Positions 34,429 to 41,886 of a stretch of 64,000 nt of DNA are shown one piece after another. Source of the stretch: Paenibacillus sp. PK3_47 (lineage in GTDB: Bacteria > Bacillota > Bacilli > Paenibacillales > Paenibacillaceae); assembly GCF_023520895.1 (NCBI RefSeq), contig NZ_CP026029.1:2914001-2978000 (forward strand). Direction: 5' to 3'. The notes under the pieces are model-generated. The model was not told the DNA's origin. It saw nothing but the letters and a program-made list of their open reading frames with translations, and searched no databases. How positions within the stretch are numbered: the first letter of the stretch is position 1; every line of letters begins with the position of its first letter. Made by a program: the position numbers and the translations under genes.

Positions 34429-35571
34429 ATGGCTGAAGAAGGGACGGGGCGGCAAATGGACAACAGCTTGATTAACAAGGCGGAAATAACCGGGAAGCTG
34501 GATAAAGTGACGGAAAAGCTGCTGAGACTTGCGCGGCCGGACAACGAAGCGGAGATGCAAAGCCTGGGCGGGGATGCGGAACGGCGGGGCTATTTTGCCC
34601 GTGATTTCGGAATGGATGAATGGGACTGGCCGCAGGGCGTGGGGCTGTACGGGCTTCAGAAGCTTGGGCGGCTGTTCGGAGATGACCGTTACCGTGAATA
34701 TGCCAAGCCGTGGATGGAGCGGCAGCTGAAGCTGGGGCTGCCCAGCCGGAACATTAATACAACAGCCCCGCTGCTGTCGTTAATGGAGCTTGCGGAGGCG
34801 GAGGAGCTGAGCCTGGACTGGGTCAACTGGCTGATGCAGGACCTGCCGCGGACGAAGGAGCAGGGCTACCAGCATGTCACCACAGGCGCTGTCAAACAGG
34901 AGCTCACGCTTCATGAGCAGGAAATCTGGATTGATACGCTGTTCATGGCAATTCTGTTCACGGCGAAGATGGGTGTAAAGTACGACAATGCCGGGTGGCG
35001 GGAAACTTCGCTGCACCAGCTGCTGCTGCACATTAAATACCTATATGACAAAAAGACGGGGCTGTTCTTCCACGGCTGGCATTTTGAGGAGCGGCATAAT
35101 TTCAGCGAAGCCTTCTGGTGCCGCGGCAACGGCTGGTTCGCGCTCGGCCTGCCGGAGTACCTTGACCTGATGCGCCCGTATATTTCGGACGGCGTATTCA
35201 TTTATCTCCAGCAGGTGCTGCAGGCCCAGGCTGAGGCGCTGCTGGCCTGCCAGAGCGGGGACGGGCTGTGGCATACACTGCTGGATGACCAGGACAGCTA
35301 TACGGAGACGTCCGGCTCTGCGGCGATTGCTGCAGGCATTCTGCACGGTTCGCGCAAGGGGCTCCTCCCGGAAAGTTATGCAGAGCCTGCGCTCCGGGCC
35401 ATCCGGGCGGTGCTGGGCAGAATAGATGATGAAGGCACAGTGCTTGGCGTATCCGGCGGCACCCCGATCGGTGTCCGGAAAGAGGACTACAAGGAAATTC
35501 TGATCGCCCCTATGGCCTATGGCCAGGCGATGGCTCTGGTAGCGCTCGGTGAAGCGCTGTATTACTGCTGA
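34429..35571 (+). CDS. GH105 unsaturated rhamnogalacturonyl hydrolase-like
   Basis: A 380-residue (alpha/alpha)6-barrel hydrolase of the YteR/YesR type, which hydrates and removes the 4,5-unsaturated uronic acid left by polysaccharide lyases. The family residues are visible: Asp169 in IWIDTLFMA, aligned with the catalytic Asp of YteR, the WDWPQGVGLYGL start, and FWCRGNGWFALG (229-240). No signal peptide is seen. The start is uncertain: ATG 34429 follows AAAGG by 9 nt, and ATG 34456 follows a GGGACGGGG stretch. It sits downstream of the GH38 gene in the same operon, an uncommon partnership. Confidence 0.85.
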   Translation: MAEEGTGRQMDNSLINKAEITGKLDKVTEKLLRLARPDNEAEMQSLGGDAERRGYFARDFGMDEWDWPQGVGLYGLQKLGRLFGDDRYREYAKPWMERQLKLGLPSRNINTTAPLLSLMELAEAEELSLDWVNWLMQDLPRTKEQGYQHVTTGAVKQELTLHEQEIWIDTLFMAILFTAKMGVKYDNAGWRETSLHQLLLHIKYLYDKKTGLFFHGWHFEERHNFSEAFWCRGNGWFALGLPEYLDLMRPYISDGVFIYLQQVLQAQAEALLACQSGDGLWHTLLDDQDSYTETSGSAAIAAGILHGSRKGLLPESYAEPALRAIRAVLGRIDDEGTVLGVSGGTPIGVRKEDYKEILIAPMAYGQAMALVALGEALYYC

Positions 35572-35734
35572 GGCTGAACACGGGAGGCTGCGGCTGTGTG
35601 CAAATCGTACAGAACATCGCGGTTGAGGTGGGTCTGATGAAATGCTGCGTAAGGCTATTTGCGATGGAATAATTATGGCCGGAATGTACTTTCAGTATAG
35701 CTGCATGCCACGGCAAAAGTATAAAAAATAATGC

Positions 35735-35764
35735 TTGTAGCTTTGGCACGGCTTGAAGTATACT
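35735..35764 (+). promoter_or_regulatory. Promoter of iolG-iolB
   Basis: TTGTAG (35735-35740), 18-nt spacer, TATACT (35759-35764). The operator lies immediately downstream at 35776-35792. The rest of the 238-bp gap after the GH105 gene is featureless. Confidence 0.6.
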
Positions 35765-35775
35765 GATCTCGGGAT

Positions 35776-35792
35776 GGTTAAGCGCTTACTCC
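35776..35792 (+). promoter_or_regulatory. LacI-type operator of iolG
   Basis: GGTTAAGCGCTTACTCC contains the perfect palindrome TAAGCGCTTA with the central CG typical of LacI/GalR operators. The only other copy in the window, GGTTAAGCGCTTACCCC, precedes iolC. Confidence 0.72.
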
Positions 35793-35809
35793 TGGGAGGA
35801 TAAGCGAAC

Positions 35810-36856
35810 ATGGTAAATCCAATCGTAGTTGGCATTATCGGGGCTGGCCGGATCGGCCGCCTGCATGCGGATAATCTGCGTCTGATGCCGTCATTTAAGC
35901 TGAAATCTATTGCTGAGGCTATGGTCACTGAAGATTTGCTGGCCTGGGCAGAGAGCCGCGGCCTTGGTTCTATATTTGTAGACGGGGAAGAGCTGCTGCA
36001 GGACCCCGAGATTAACGCAGTGTTCATCTGCACGCCGACGGACTCGCATGCTTACTGGATTGAGCGGGCGGCCCGTGCGAAAAAGCATATTTTCTGCGAG
36101 AAGCCGATCAGCCTGTCTTCAGAGCAGACCAGCCAGGCGCTGCGTGTGGCAGAGGAGGAAGGCGTGCTGCTCCAGGTAGGCTTCAACCGCCGGATGGATC
36201 CGAGCTTCCGCAGGCTTAAGCAGCTGGTAGAAGCCGGAGAGCTGGGCAGTCCGCAGGTCGTAAAGATCACCTCCCGTGATCCTCAGCCGCCAAGTGAGGC
36301 ATATGTGCTTTCTTCCGGGGGCATGTTCATGGATATGACGATTCATGATTTTGATATGGCCCGTTACCTGATGGGTGAAGAAGTGGTGGAGGTATATACC
36401 CGGGGTGCCAATCTGGTCGATCCGATGTTCGGCCGCTGCGGGGATGTGGATACAGCCGTTATTACGCTGACTTTTGAGAGCGGGGCTATCTGCGTCATTG
36501 ATAACTGCCGGAAAGCTGTCTACGGCTATGACCAGCGTGTGGAGGTGTTCGGCTCCCTTGGTTCGGCCACCGCAGACAACTGCCGGGCGACCACAGTGGA
36601 GGTGTCCACCGCATCTTCGGTCACCCGCGATCAGCCGCTGCATTTCTTTCTGGAGCGGTACAACCAGGCCTTTACCGATGAGATTGCCGCTTTTGCCCGG
36701 TCGGTCAGTCTGAATGAGCCTGTGATCTGCAGCGGCCATGACGGGCAGCAGGCGGAGCGGCTTGCCGAAGCGGCCAGACAATCGCATCTGACCGGCCTTC
36801 CGGTCAAGCTGTCCAATGCTGCGAGCGGGGAAGTCGCAGCAGCACAAGCACTGTAA
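35810..36856 (+). CDS. iolG: Inositol 2-dehydrogenase
   Basis: A 348-residue Gfo/Idh/MocA-family enzyme that oxidises myo-inositol to scyllo-inosose with NAD+, first step of inositol breakdown. The Rossmann motif is GAGRIG (11-16). Catalytic residues are Lys98 (FCEKPIS), Asp175 and His179 (MDMTIHDFDM). GGGAGG about 11 nt upstream supports the ATG. It is followed 38 bp later by iolB. Other family members act on related sugars, but the iol context makes this assignment strong. Confidence 0.92.
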   Translation: MVNPIVVGIIGAGRIGRLHADNLRLMPSFKLKSIAEAMVTEDLLAWAESRGLGSIFVDGEELLQDPEINAVFICTPTDSHAYWIERAARAKKHIFCEKPISLSSEQTSQALRVAEEEGVLLQVGFNRRMDPSFRRLKQLVEAGELGSPQVVKITSRDPQPPSEAYVLSSGGMFMDMTIHDFDMARYLMGEEVVEVYTRGANLVDPMFGRCGDVDTAVITLTFESGAICVIDNCRKAVYGYDQRVEVFGSLGSATADNCRATTVEVSTASSVTRDQPLHFFLERYNQAFTDEIAAFARSVSLNEPVICSGHDGQQAERLAEAARQSHLTGLPVKLSNAASGEVAAAQAL

Positions 36857-36894
36857 GCGTGTGCATAACCAGAGGACCGAGGAGGCCGATAACA

Positions 36895-37707
36895 ATGTGC
36901 GATTTACTCATTAAGGGAGGGCAGCCCGGCAAAGACGGGCTTGTCGCGGCAGTGAGCAAGGAAAGTGCCGGATGGAAATACGTCGGCTTTGAAGTGTACC
37001 AGCTGCAGTCCGGCGGTGTGCTGAACCGCCGGGATGAAGAGAATGAAATCTGTCTGGTGCTGCTGGCCGGCAGGGCAGATGTGAGCGTGGACGGCCAGCG
37101 GTTCGAAGGCATTGGCGAGCGCATGTCCGTGTTCGAGGATATAGCCCCGTATGCGGTATATGTTCCAGCCGGGAAGGACTACGAGGTTAAAGCGTTATCC
37201 GAGCTGGAGCTTGCCGTCTGCCTTGCGCCGGGGAGCGGCAAATACGGAGCAAGGCTGATCGCTCCGTCTGATGCCGTGCCTGAAGACCGCGGCTTCGGCA
37301 GCATGTCGCGCCGGGTAGTGAACATTCTGCCTGAGCAGAGTGAAGCTGAAAGCCTGCTGGTGGTGGAGGTGCGCACAGGCGGCGGCAACTGGTCCAGTTA
37401 TCCTCCGCACAAGCATGACCGGGATAACCTGCCTGCGGAGTCTTATTTGGAGGAGACGTATTACCACAGGGTAAATCCTGCTAACGGCTTTATTGTGCAG
37501 CGGGTGTACAATGACGACCGCAGTCTTGACGAGACGCTGGCCGTGCCCGACCGCAGCATTGTGCTGGTGCCTGAAGGCTATCATCCGGTATCTGCGCCCC
37601 CGGGCTATGATTCGTATTATCTTAACGTAATGGCCGGACCGGTCCGCACCTGGGTATTTCATAACGATCCGGATCACGAATGGCTGTTTGGAACACGCCC
37701 GGAGTAA
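36895..37707 (+). CDS. iolB: 5-deoxy-glucuronate isomerase
   Basis: A 270-residue bicupin that converts 5-deoxy-D-glucuronate into 2-deoxy-5-keto-D-gluconate, the substrate of IolC. The metal-binding cupin block YPPHKHDRDNLP (about 172-183), LEETYYHRV and the C-terminal GYHPVSAPPGYDSYYLNVMAG are diagnostic. ATG 36895 has GAGGAGG 9 nt upstream. It ends the iolG-iolB unit; a terminator follows at 37741. Confidence 0.94.
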   Translation: MCDLLIKGGQPGKDGLVAAVSKESAGWKYVGFEVYQLQSGGVLNRRDEENEICLVLLAGRADVSVDGQRFEGIGERMSVFEDIAPYAVYVPAGKDYEVKALSELELAVCLAPGSGKYGARLIAPSDAVPEDRGFGSMSRRVVNILPEQSEAESLLVVEVRTGGGNWSSYPPHKHDRDNLPAESYLEETYYHRVNPANGFIVQRVYNDDRSLDETLAVPDRSIVLVPEGYHPVSAPPGYDSYYLNVMAGPVRTWVFHNDPDHEWLFGTRPE

Positions 37708-37740
37708 GTCAGCCGGCAATAACGCAAATGCAGTGGCAGG

Positions 37741-37768
37741 GGGGCTTCCGGATACGGAGGCCTCTTTT
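37741..37768 (+). terminator. Terminator of iolG-iolB
   Basis: GGGGCTTCCG and CGGAGGCCTC form a 10-bp stem (two G-T pairs) closed by a GATA loop, followed by TTTT. Confidence 0.72.
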
Positions 37769-37838
37769 GCGCAGTTGCCTGGGCAAATTGCCAGGCAGGT
37801 GTTGAGTTACCTGTGTCCGGCTGGTAGTGCGGACGGCC

Positions 37839-38190
37839 CGGAACTGCCTGAAACTGCCTGGAACTGCCTGGTGGCCGAGAGGGGGAGGCTTAGGCAGGCG
37901 GCTGGACTGAAGCTGTAACTGACTGAGGCTAACTGTGACTAAATGTAACTGAATGTGATGAGTGTAGTTGAATGTGACTGAGTGTAGCTGAATGTGACTG
38001 ACTGCAAATGGCTGCAACTGACTGTAATTGGCTGTAACTGACTGCAACTAACTGACTGTAATTGGCTGTAACTGATTGCAACTAACTGACTGTAACTGGC
38101 TGTAAATGACTGCGGCTAGCTGTAACTGACAACTGGCTATAACTGATGTGACTAACTATAATTGACTACTAACTATAACTGACGTGACTC
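37839..38190. repeat. 10-bp minisatellite upstream of the LacI-type gene
   Basis: The gap 37708-38268 is mostly tandem repeat. Three exact-register units (GAACTGCCTG, AAACTGCCTG, GAACTGCCTG; 37841-37870) are followed, after a 40-bp break, by about 27 diverged 10-bp units of consensus TGTAACTGAC from 37913 to about 38190. Two 34-bp blocks (38023-38056 and 38057-38090) differ at one base. No coding function is supported. Confidence 0.85.
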
Positions 38191-38268
38191 TGTGCTGCAT
38201 AGACACTGCCGGACTAGTTCCCTATAATCGAGTTATACAACGGCAAGAACGTAAAGGCGGGCTTACAG

Positions 38269-39282
38269 ATGATGAAACCTACCATATATGATGTGGCACG
38301 GGAGGCGGGCGTCTCTATTGCTACAGTGTCCAAAGTGCTCAACAATAACGGGAGAATCAGCGAGAAAACGCGGGAGAAGGTCCAGCGGATCATGGAGGAG
38401 CTGAATTATCAGCCAAGTCTGGTCGCTTCTGCGCTGACCAGCCGCCGGACAGGTACGATTGGCCTGATGATTCCGGATATCGCCAATCCTTTTTTTGCCG
38501 AGGCGGCCCGCGGTATAGAGGATTATGCCCAGGAACAGGGCAGCGATCTGATTGTGTGCAGTACGGACCGCAATGACGAGAAGGCGGAGCGGTATATCTC
38601 GCTGCTTCTGCGCAAACGGGTGGACGGCCTGATTATTGCTTCGCATATCGGAGAGCCGGATATGATCCGCCGCCTGCTGGCCGACAGGGTGCCGCTCGTG
38701 CTGTTTTCCGCAGATCTGCGGATGATCGAGAGCCACAGTGTCACGGTAGATGACTATAAGGGCGGATACCAGGCGACAGAATATCTGCTGTCCCTGGGGC
38801 ACCGCAGGCTGGGCATCATTTCCGACAATCTGCCGGGGAGCAAGCTGCGCTCGGAGGGCTTCCTGGATGCGCTGAAGGATGCCGGAGTACCCTTCGGCAA
38901 TCCGGCCAATATCACCCATACGTCGGCTACACTGGAGAACGGGCGCACAGCGGCTGCAGCTATGCTGGGCCAGGATGAGGAGCATCGGCCGACTGCGATC
39001 TTTGCCTGCAATGATCTGCTGGCAATCGGCGTGCTGAAGGAGGCACGCAGCAGAGGCCTGTCCATCCCCCGCGACCTGTCTGTCATCGGCTTCGACAATA
39101 CGATGCTGGCCGAAATCTGCCACCCGGCACTGACCAGCATCGCCCAGCCCCTCCGCGAGATGACGGATCAGGCGATGGTGCTGCTGAACGAATCCATCGA
39201 CAATCCGGACAGCCCCAAGCGCAAAATCATGCTGATGCCGGAGCTGGTTGTCCGCCACTCTACGGGCCCGGCACCGGATTGA
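38269..39282 (+). CDS. LacI-family regulator of the inositol cluster
   Basis: A 337-residue repressor-type protein. The N-terminal LacI helix-turn-helix and hinge read TIYDVAREAGVSIATVSKVL (residues 4-23), followed by a periplasmic-binding-protein-like sensor domain (IGLMIPDIANPFFAEAARGI; ICNDLLAIG-type segment FACNDLLAIGVLKEA; VIGFDNTMLAEICHPALTSI). It lies between the two iol units and is flanked by two minisatellites. The identical palindromic operators before iolG and iolC make it the likely iol repressor (inference). Bacillus subtilis uses a DeoR-type IolR instead. Confidence 0.88.
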   Translation: MMKPTIYDVAREAGVSIATVSKVLNNNGRISEKTREKVQRIMEELNYQPSLVASALTSRRTGTIGLMIPDIANPFFAEAARGIEDYAQEQGSDLIVCSTDRNDEKAERYISLLLRKRVDGLIIASHIGEPDMIRRLLADRVPLVLFSADLRMIESHSVTVDDYKGGYQATEYLLSLGHRRLGIISDNLPGSKLRSEGFLDALKDAGVPFGNPANITHTSATLENGRTAAAAMLGQDEEHRPTAIFACNDLLAIGVLKEARSRGLSIPRDLSVIGFDNTMLAEICHPALTSIAQPLREMTDQAMVLLNESIDNPDSPKRKIMLMPELVVRHSTGPAPD

Positions 39283-39323
39283 AGTAATTGGCAGTGCTTT
39301 TCCTGCTGGAAGATGGAGCTTGG

Positions 39324-39467
39324 ATGGCTTGAATAGCATGAGTAGCTTGAACAGCTTGAATGACTCGAATAGCTTGAGTAGCTCGAACAGCTTGCACAGC
39401 TCGAATAGCTCGAATAGCTCGAATAGCTCGAACAGCTCGAACAGCTCGGATAGCTTGAATAGCTGGC
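39324..39467. repeat. 9-bp minisatellite downstream of the LacI-type gene
   Basis: Sixteen tandem 9-bp units of consensus ATAGCTCGA start 41 bp after the stop codon. Central units are identical; outer ones vary (GTAGCTTGA, ACAGCTTGA). Although one frame reads as Ser-Asn repeats, no ribosome site or conserved start supports translation. Confidence 0.88.
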
Positions 39468-39599
39468 GCCGGATCGCTATGGCCCCTTACTTACACGAAC
39501 GGGTGATCCAAATTGCGTTCTAATTAGGTTCAGCTTTGGGGATTCGTCAGAAAATAGTAATGGGGTGTGGCAAAGTCTGCATCAGCGAGAGAGCTGCAG

Positions 39600-39792
39600 C
39601 GCTTAATTGGATTTCCTCCACCTAATTCTGCTGTTTTTCATCATTTATGAGCTTTAGTTGGAAATTCTCCAGTTATTTGGGCGGATAAAGGCCTCGAAGG
39701 ACTCATTCGGTACTTTTAAGTGGAGTTTTTCCAACAAGAATTGTAATACCGGGATTTATCGGAGGATTAGATGGAGAATTTCCACTTAGCTT
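39600..39792. repeat. Quartet element A, copy 3
   Basis: TGGA/TCCA cores at 39608-39620, 39659-39671, 39721-39733 and 39772-39784; centres 51, 62 and 51 bp apart. This is the clearest copy. It lies in the 1.5-kb gene-free stretch 39283-40803. Confidence 0.82.
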
Positions 39793-39842
39793 AATCTATA
39801 CGCGCTCCCAGAGACCATTTTCCATAACGCGGCTAATCAACA

Positions 39843-40090
39843 AGTCTGTATTTTCTGCAATATACGTACAGCACTTGGACTAATTTTATCTTAGCTATCA
39901 ACATAACTGCACTCCATGCAACTAAAAGCCTCTATTCGCGCGCCGGGAGGCTTTTAATTGCATTTTCTGCAGTTAAAAAACGGCTTGAACGGGAAAAGGG
40001 GGCTTTGCCCCATTTTTAGCTGCACAGACTACAGTTAAAATCTCAAATCCGGCCGCTCACCTTGGTATAAGTGCAGAAAATACAATTAAA
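39843..40090. repeat. Palindrome-array element C (TAAYTGCA/TGCAGTTA)
   Basis: Imperfect palindromes at 39843-39863, 39904-39924, 39955-39975, 40017-40036 and 40068-40088 with arms like TAATTGCA and TGCAGTTA. Centres are about 61, 51, 61.5 and 51.5 bp apart. The first unit is weak. The spacing is that of element A, the sequence is not. Confidence 0.72.
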
Positions 40091-40112
40091 CGCTGTGCAT
40101 CCCCCCGCAGAG

Positions 40113-40211
40113 GTTGCCAGTTACTCCTAATAGGGGGCCAGTAACTCTTTGGTTGCCGGTTACTCCGTTTAGGAAGCCGGTAACTCTTATCATGCTGCTG
40201 ATAACTCCTGG
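40113..40211. repeat. Direct-repeat element D (GCCGGTAACTC)
   Basis: Five direct repeats of an 11-bp core: GCCAGTTACTC (40116), GCCAGTAACTC (40137), GCCGGTTACTC (40155), GCCGGTAACTC (40176) and GCTGATAACTC (40197), spaced 21, 18, 21 and 21 bp. Function unknown. Confidence 0.75.
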
Positions 40212-40241
40212 TAGTTTGCTAGCATCATAATTTCTGGTGAT

Positions 40242-40281
40242 GGCCTGTTTCCCGTATAGCGGCGGGGGAACAGGCCTTTTT
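40242..40281 (+). terminator. Terminator before the iolC promoter
   Basis: GGCCTGTTTCCC pairs with GGGGAACAGGCC, followed by TTTTTAT. It insulates the iolC promoter from upstream transcription. Confidence 0.8.
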
Positions 40282-40323
40282 ATGCGTGGCTGACCGTTTG
40301 TATACAGTATAAATAAAATTTTT

Positions 40324-40338
40324 AGTTAACGCTTTCAA
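40324..40338 (-). promoter_or_regulatory. cre (CcpA) site upstream of iolC
   Basis: The minus strand reads TTGAAAGCGTTAACT and fits WTGNAANCGNWNNCW at all 15 positions. It lies 9 bp upstream of the -35 box. Confidence 0.65.
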
Positions 40339-40346
40339 AATTGTGA

Positions 40347-40375
40347 TTGCCAAATCATAATTTCTGCACTATACT
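40347..40375 (+). promoter_or_regulatory. Promoter of iolCADE
   Basis: TTGCCA (40347-40352), 17-nt spacer, TATACT (40370-40375). It leaves an unusually long leader of about 420 nt before iolC. Confidence 0.7.
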
Positions 40376-40389
40376 GAGAAAGAAAATTA

Positions 40390-40406
40390 GGTTAAGCGCT
40401 TACCCC
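40390..40406 (+). promoter_or_regulatory. LacI-type operator of iolC
   Basis: GGTTAAGCGCTTACCCC carries the palindrome TAAGCGCTTA (40393-40402), matching the iolG operator at 16 of 17 positions and placed at the same distance from -10. Confidence 0.72.
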
Positions 40407-40803
40407 ACCCCACTGCTATTTAACAAATTAACTCTCAACACAAAGAGAATTCCACGGATTCTTTTTCGCTCAGTCTCTTCATTCGCGGCTATACTATTCC
40501 AGGTTTTTTGAGCAGCTGTTATATCAGATATTGCCCCGTAGGGCACGAGTAGTCCCGTTCACTGGAATTTATTCTCCTAATCAGGTTGAATTTGAAAACT
40601 CTGTTAATCTTTAAAAAACTCCAGATTTTTGGCGGTTGCGATGCTGATCCAGCGGATTAAGGGGAAGGAGAAGAAAACGAAAACAGCGGAATAAGGATTG
40701 CAAAAAGTGAAATAAAACGTCCCCGACCCTTAATACCTGGCTGAAGCTCCACAAACACTCATAATCGACACACTCACTGAAGCTTTGCTTAAGGAGGCTT
40801 ATT
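40407..40803 (+). other. Long untranslated leader of iolC
   Basis: About 400 nt between operator and iolC without a supported gene. It can form a long-range stem (ATTCCAG at about 40497 with CTGGAAT at about 40562) enclosing a GCCCC-GTA-GGGC-type hairpin. I cannot match it to a known riboswitch. Confidence 0.45.
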
Positions 40804-41829
40804 ATGAACGGTTTACAGTTTGATCCTGCCCGGCCCATGGATTTAATCGCCGTCGGAAGGCTCTGTATAGATTTAAATGCCAACGAAACCGGAAGACCGA
40901 TGGAAGAGACGATGACGTTCACGAAATATGTCGGCGGCTCTCCTGCGAATATTGCGATTGGTGCGGCCCGGCTCGGAATGCGCACCGGGTTTATCGGCAA
41001 AATCGCCGATGACCAGATGGGCCGCTTCATCCGGACCTATCTGCAGAAGAACGGCATTGACGACAGTCAGGTAAGTATTGACCGTACCGGTGCAGTGACC
41101 GGGCTTGCTTTTACCGAAATACGGAGCCCGCAGGAATGCAGCATTCTGATGTACCGGGATAATGTGGCGGATCTGCTGCTTGATACGGAGGAGATCTCGG
41201 AAGACTACATCCGCCAGTCGAAGGCACTGCTGATCTCAGGCACGGCACTGGCCCAGAGCCCATCCCGCGAGGCGGTGTTCCTGGCGCTGGAATTTGCCCG
41301 CAAGCATAACGTTACCGTATTCTTCGATCTGGATTACCGCCCATATACCTGGAAATCGGCTGCAGAAACAGCTGTCTACTATAATCTGGCCGCAGAGAAA
41401 TGCGACTGCATCATCGGAACACGCGAGGAATTTGACATGATGGAGAATCTGTACCATGCGGAGGGCGGAGATGATAAGGCAACGGCCGGCCGCTGGTTCT
41501 CGCATCAGGCGAAGCTGGTTGTGATCAAGCACGGCGGAAGCGGTTCGATCTCTTATACGGCGGATGGGCAGAGCCACCGGAGCGGTATTTTCCCGGCCAA
41601 GGTGCTGAAGACGTTCGGAGCAGGTGATTCCTATGCATCGGCTTTTATACACAGCCTTATGCAGGGCGCAACCGTAACGGAGTCCATGCGCCGCGGAAGC
41701 GCATCGGCCTCCATCGTAATTTCCCGCCACAGCTGCTCGGATGCCATGCCGACCCTGGAAGAGCTGGAGAATTTCCTGCAAGCCAACGAAGAAGTGGACT
41801 CTGCAGCGGACATTCGTGCCGCTCTGTAG
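40804..41829 (+). CDS. iolC: 5-dehydro-2-deoxygluconokinase
   Basis: A 341-residue PfkB-family sugar kinase that phosphorylates 2-deoxy-5-keto-D-gluconate with ATP. It has the N-terminal GGSPANIA motif (44-51) and the C-terminal GAGDS motif (272-276) with catalytic Asp275. DLDYRPYTWK and the Cys-rich CDCIIGTREEF match IolC. AAGGAGG precedes the ATG. It is first gene of iolC-iolA-iolD-iolE. Confidence 0.94.
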   Translation: MNGLQFDPARPMDLIAVGRLCIDLNANETGRPMEETMTFTKYVGGSPANIAIGAARLGMRTGFIGKIADDQMGRFIRTYLQKNGIDDSQVSIDRTGAVTGLAFTEIRSPQECSILMYRDNVADLLLDTEEISEDYIRQSKALLISGTALAQSPSREAVFLALEFARKHNVTVFFDLDYRPYTWKSAAETAVYYNLAAEKCDCIIGTREEFDMMENLYHAEGGDDKATAGRWFSHQAKLVVIKHGGSGSISYTADGQSHRSGIFPAKVLKTFGAGDSYASAFIHSLMQGATVTESMRRGSASASIVISRHSCSDAMPTLEELENFLQANEEVDSAADIRAAL

Positions 41830-41886
41830 CGGCAGCAGAACAGCTGCAATACATCATACATCATTAGAGCCGAAGGAGTGGTCAGG

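Noticed and set aside
37709..38047. Minus-strand frame with SVT/QLQ repeats
   Set aside because: Product of the 10-bp minisatellite; no start signals or family features.
38263..39339. Long antisense frame over the LacI-type gene
   Set aside because: Mirror frame of a clear LacI-family gene; no ribosome site.
39248..39523. Open frame encoding a Ser-Asn-Leu repeat peptide across the 9-bp array
   Set aside because: It overlaps the end of the LacI-type gene in another frame, has no ribosome site and exists only because a 9-bp repeat keeps every frame periodic.
39283..40803. Insertion-sequence or prophage remnant in the gene-free stretch
   Set aside because: No transposase or integrase fragment, terminal inverted repeat or target duplication was seen.
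40407..40803. Known riboswitch before iolC
   Set aside because: I could not match the leader to any known riboswitch consensus; only generic stems are visible.
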